Below the pieces are notes generated by a model. It saw only the letters and a list, made by a program, of their open reading frames with translations, did not search any database and was not told where the DNA came from. DNA of 64,000 nucleotides from Gymnogyps californianus (taxonomy: Eukaryota; Chordata; Aves; Accipitriformes; Cathartidae). The position numbers and the translations under genes are program-made. The stretch covers positions 8,701,792 to 8,765,791 of the forward strand of contig NC_059487.1 in assembly GCF_018139145.2 (NCBI RefSeq), read 5' to 3'. This document shows, in pieces, positions 62,552-64,000 of this stretch (its first letter is position 1; each line of letters begins with the position of its first letter).

Positions 62552-64000
62552 GTAAGTGCACTTGAAGTCTGTGAATCATCTGTTTGTCCAGTTATACTGT
62601 GTTGCAGTATACTGTATGCAAACAGTGTGACGTATGGAGGAAAAAACTCTTCAGTCCTATTTCATCATGCTGAATTCCGTAACAATTACGGATCATGAAA
62701 GGTGCTCATAACTCATCTCTCTTGCAAGAGCTTCCTCAGGCAACCTATTTGTACTTTGTGGTTTTTTTTGCTTGTATTTAGTTCAGTTAGATAAAGTCAA
62801 GTTAAATCTCTAGCAAATGCTTCTTTCTGGTTTTGTGTAAGCAAATGAAAATAAACTTTAAACCTCTAGGCTTTTCTGCTCTGTATGTTGGATGCCTTTC
62901 ACTTAAAATTCCGATCTTGATCAGACAAGAAGAGAGGCCATTACAGGATGGAAAGGACTTGAAAATCTTATTACATGAAGTATTAAATGTCAGTATAAAT
63001 TAAAGACTAACTTTGTAATACACTACTCTTATCACACTTTCCTAATAAAACATTCTGAAGCTTCAAAATGACAAGCTTATTTCGGTTAGCAAACCGCAAA
63101 TGTGAGTGTTGCTCAGTTTGTTGGTTTGCCTTTAAAAATAGCATGTCTTTCAGGCACAAAGCCCTGGTTCTCTTTCTCTAGTGTCTGCTTTTGTTCATGA
63201 AGGAAAAAAAAAATCAAATTTGAAGTTGTATTTGTTCTTGTCCAGGAGAACATATTCCGTATATGGAACTGAAGGTGAGGGGAGAAATCTAGTGATGTGA
63301 TTTGAAATTGTTTTAATCCAGAGAAGTCAAGAAAACCTGATTTCTGCACTTGTTGGTTTTCTGCTTACTTGCATACAGGTGTGAGTGTGCATGCGTTGTG
63401 TGGGTGTATGTATACATGAACACATGCATGTGCAGTTCCTATCATAGTAAGGCAGTCAACTGATCTTTGAATAGCAGACTGCTTCTTGCTTAGCTATTTT
63501 ATGAAGATGTGCACTGTTTCTGGTTGTTGCTAAGACAGGCTTATTTTCCTTAGAAAATGCTTGGGCATCGGAAGCTTTTATCAACTTTCCCACTCTAAAA
63601 AACGAATAAGCTTCACAACAGCCTAACACAGGAACAATATTCAAAAACAGTGTGGCTGCTTGCCAGCTGCTGTGTTGCTGGCAAAATGTGTTTGTTTTGT
63701 TTGTATTGAGGATAGTATAGTCTAGTAAGGCCTATGTTTTCAGTCCTGAATTGCCAAGAGAATGAACTATTTGCTTTAATAGAACCTAGAGGTAGAAAAG
63801 GTCTATGATTCCACTTAATCTTCTACAGTAGCCATATGACAAGAACAGATAAACCACTTTGTCAGACTGGGATTATTGAGTTTATATTTTAACACCATAT
63901 GTTTTTAGATTGTTACTAGTGTTACATGTTTAATGCTGACTGTTACTAGTGTTACATTTGTAACACCTTATACCTTCATTGTACCTTTATTTAAAGCATG
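62552..64000 (+). other. PARD6B: PARD6B intron 2 (start only)
   Basis: AT-rich intron after exon 2, reaching the window edge. It has a TG-rich stretch near 63380-63430 and a 17-bp direct repeat at 63911/63941. No further PARD6B exon was recognised. Confidence 0.85.
63911..63957 (+). repeat. 17-bp direct repeat, 30-bp spacing
   Basis: TGTTACTAGTGTTACAT at 63911-63927 is repeated exactly at 63941-63957, a local duplication. Confidence 0.9.

Noticed and set aside
63770..63840. Text resembling the 3' end of an avian CR1 LINE (TCTATGATTC).
   Set aside because: Only a single copy of the octamer-like motif and no preceding CR1 body; a chance match is more likely.
1..64000. A previously undescribed system such as a prokaryotic defence island, CRISPR array or selfish operon.
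   Set aside because: The window is vertebrate nuclear DNA with two well-known genes; nothing resembles such a system.

Overview
This is a piece of a vertebrate nuclear genome: spliced genes with GT-AG introns, AT-rich introns and GC-rich CpG islands. A bird is the most likely source. The window keeps the RIPOR3-PARD6B pair found in the 20q13.13 region in human (chromosome 20 in chicken, from memory), shows no L1/Alu-type repeats, has low interspersed repeat density, and carries the A/C-rich low-complexity tracts common in avian introns. A non-avian reptile cannot be excluded, and I do not name a species. There are no bacterial operons, CRISPR arrays or phages. The six-frame ORFs are almost all chance frames in intron or CpG-island DNA; the real coding sequence lies in short exons I assembled by hand.

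Region 1 (1-25,038, minus strand): the 5' two thirds of RIPOR3 (FAM65C). Fifteen coding exons, from the ATG at 25,010 to a partial exon running off the left edge, join in one continuous frame of 667 codons plus one base. Every junction is GT-AG and every phase matches. They cover the N-terminal RIPOR/PL48 domain, including a C2-like stretch, then a variable serine-rich linker and the start of the C-terminal half. The true C-terminus lies outside.

Region 2 (25,039 to about 46,800): probably the first RIPOR3 intron and its promoter. The coding exon starts with a splice acceptor 28 nt before its ATG, so at least one non-coding leader exon lies further right. The best candidate is a CpG island at about 46.1-46.8 kb, with minus-strand donor sites and a purine-rich flank. 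This region also holds MIR-type SINE relics, a truncated U2 snRNA pseudogene, and an open frame that resembles the core of a PIF/Harbinger (DDE_4) transposase.

Region 3 (about 46,800-56,500): intergenic, AT-rich, with a small CpG island at 50.6-50.9 kb and no gene I can support.

Region 4 (56,500-64,000, plus strand): PARD6B. A strong CpG-island promoter (GC boxes, an NRF1-type site, repeated CAGGTG E-boxes) leads to exon 1 at 57,360, a 4.9 kb intron, then exon 2 with most of the PB1 domain. The CRIB/PDZ exon lies beyond the right edge. RIPOR3 and PARD6B are head to head. PARD6B is the polarity adaptor joining aPKC, CDC42 and PAR3; RIPOR-family proteins bind Rho GTPases. Nothing in the sequence shows that the two genes share control.
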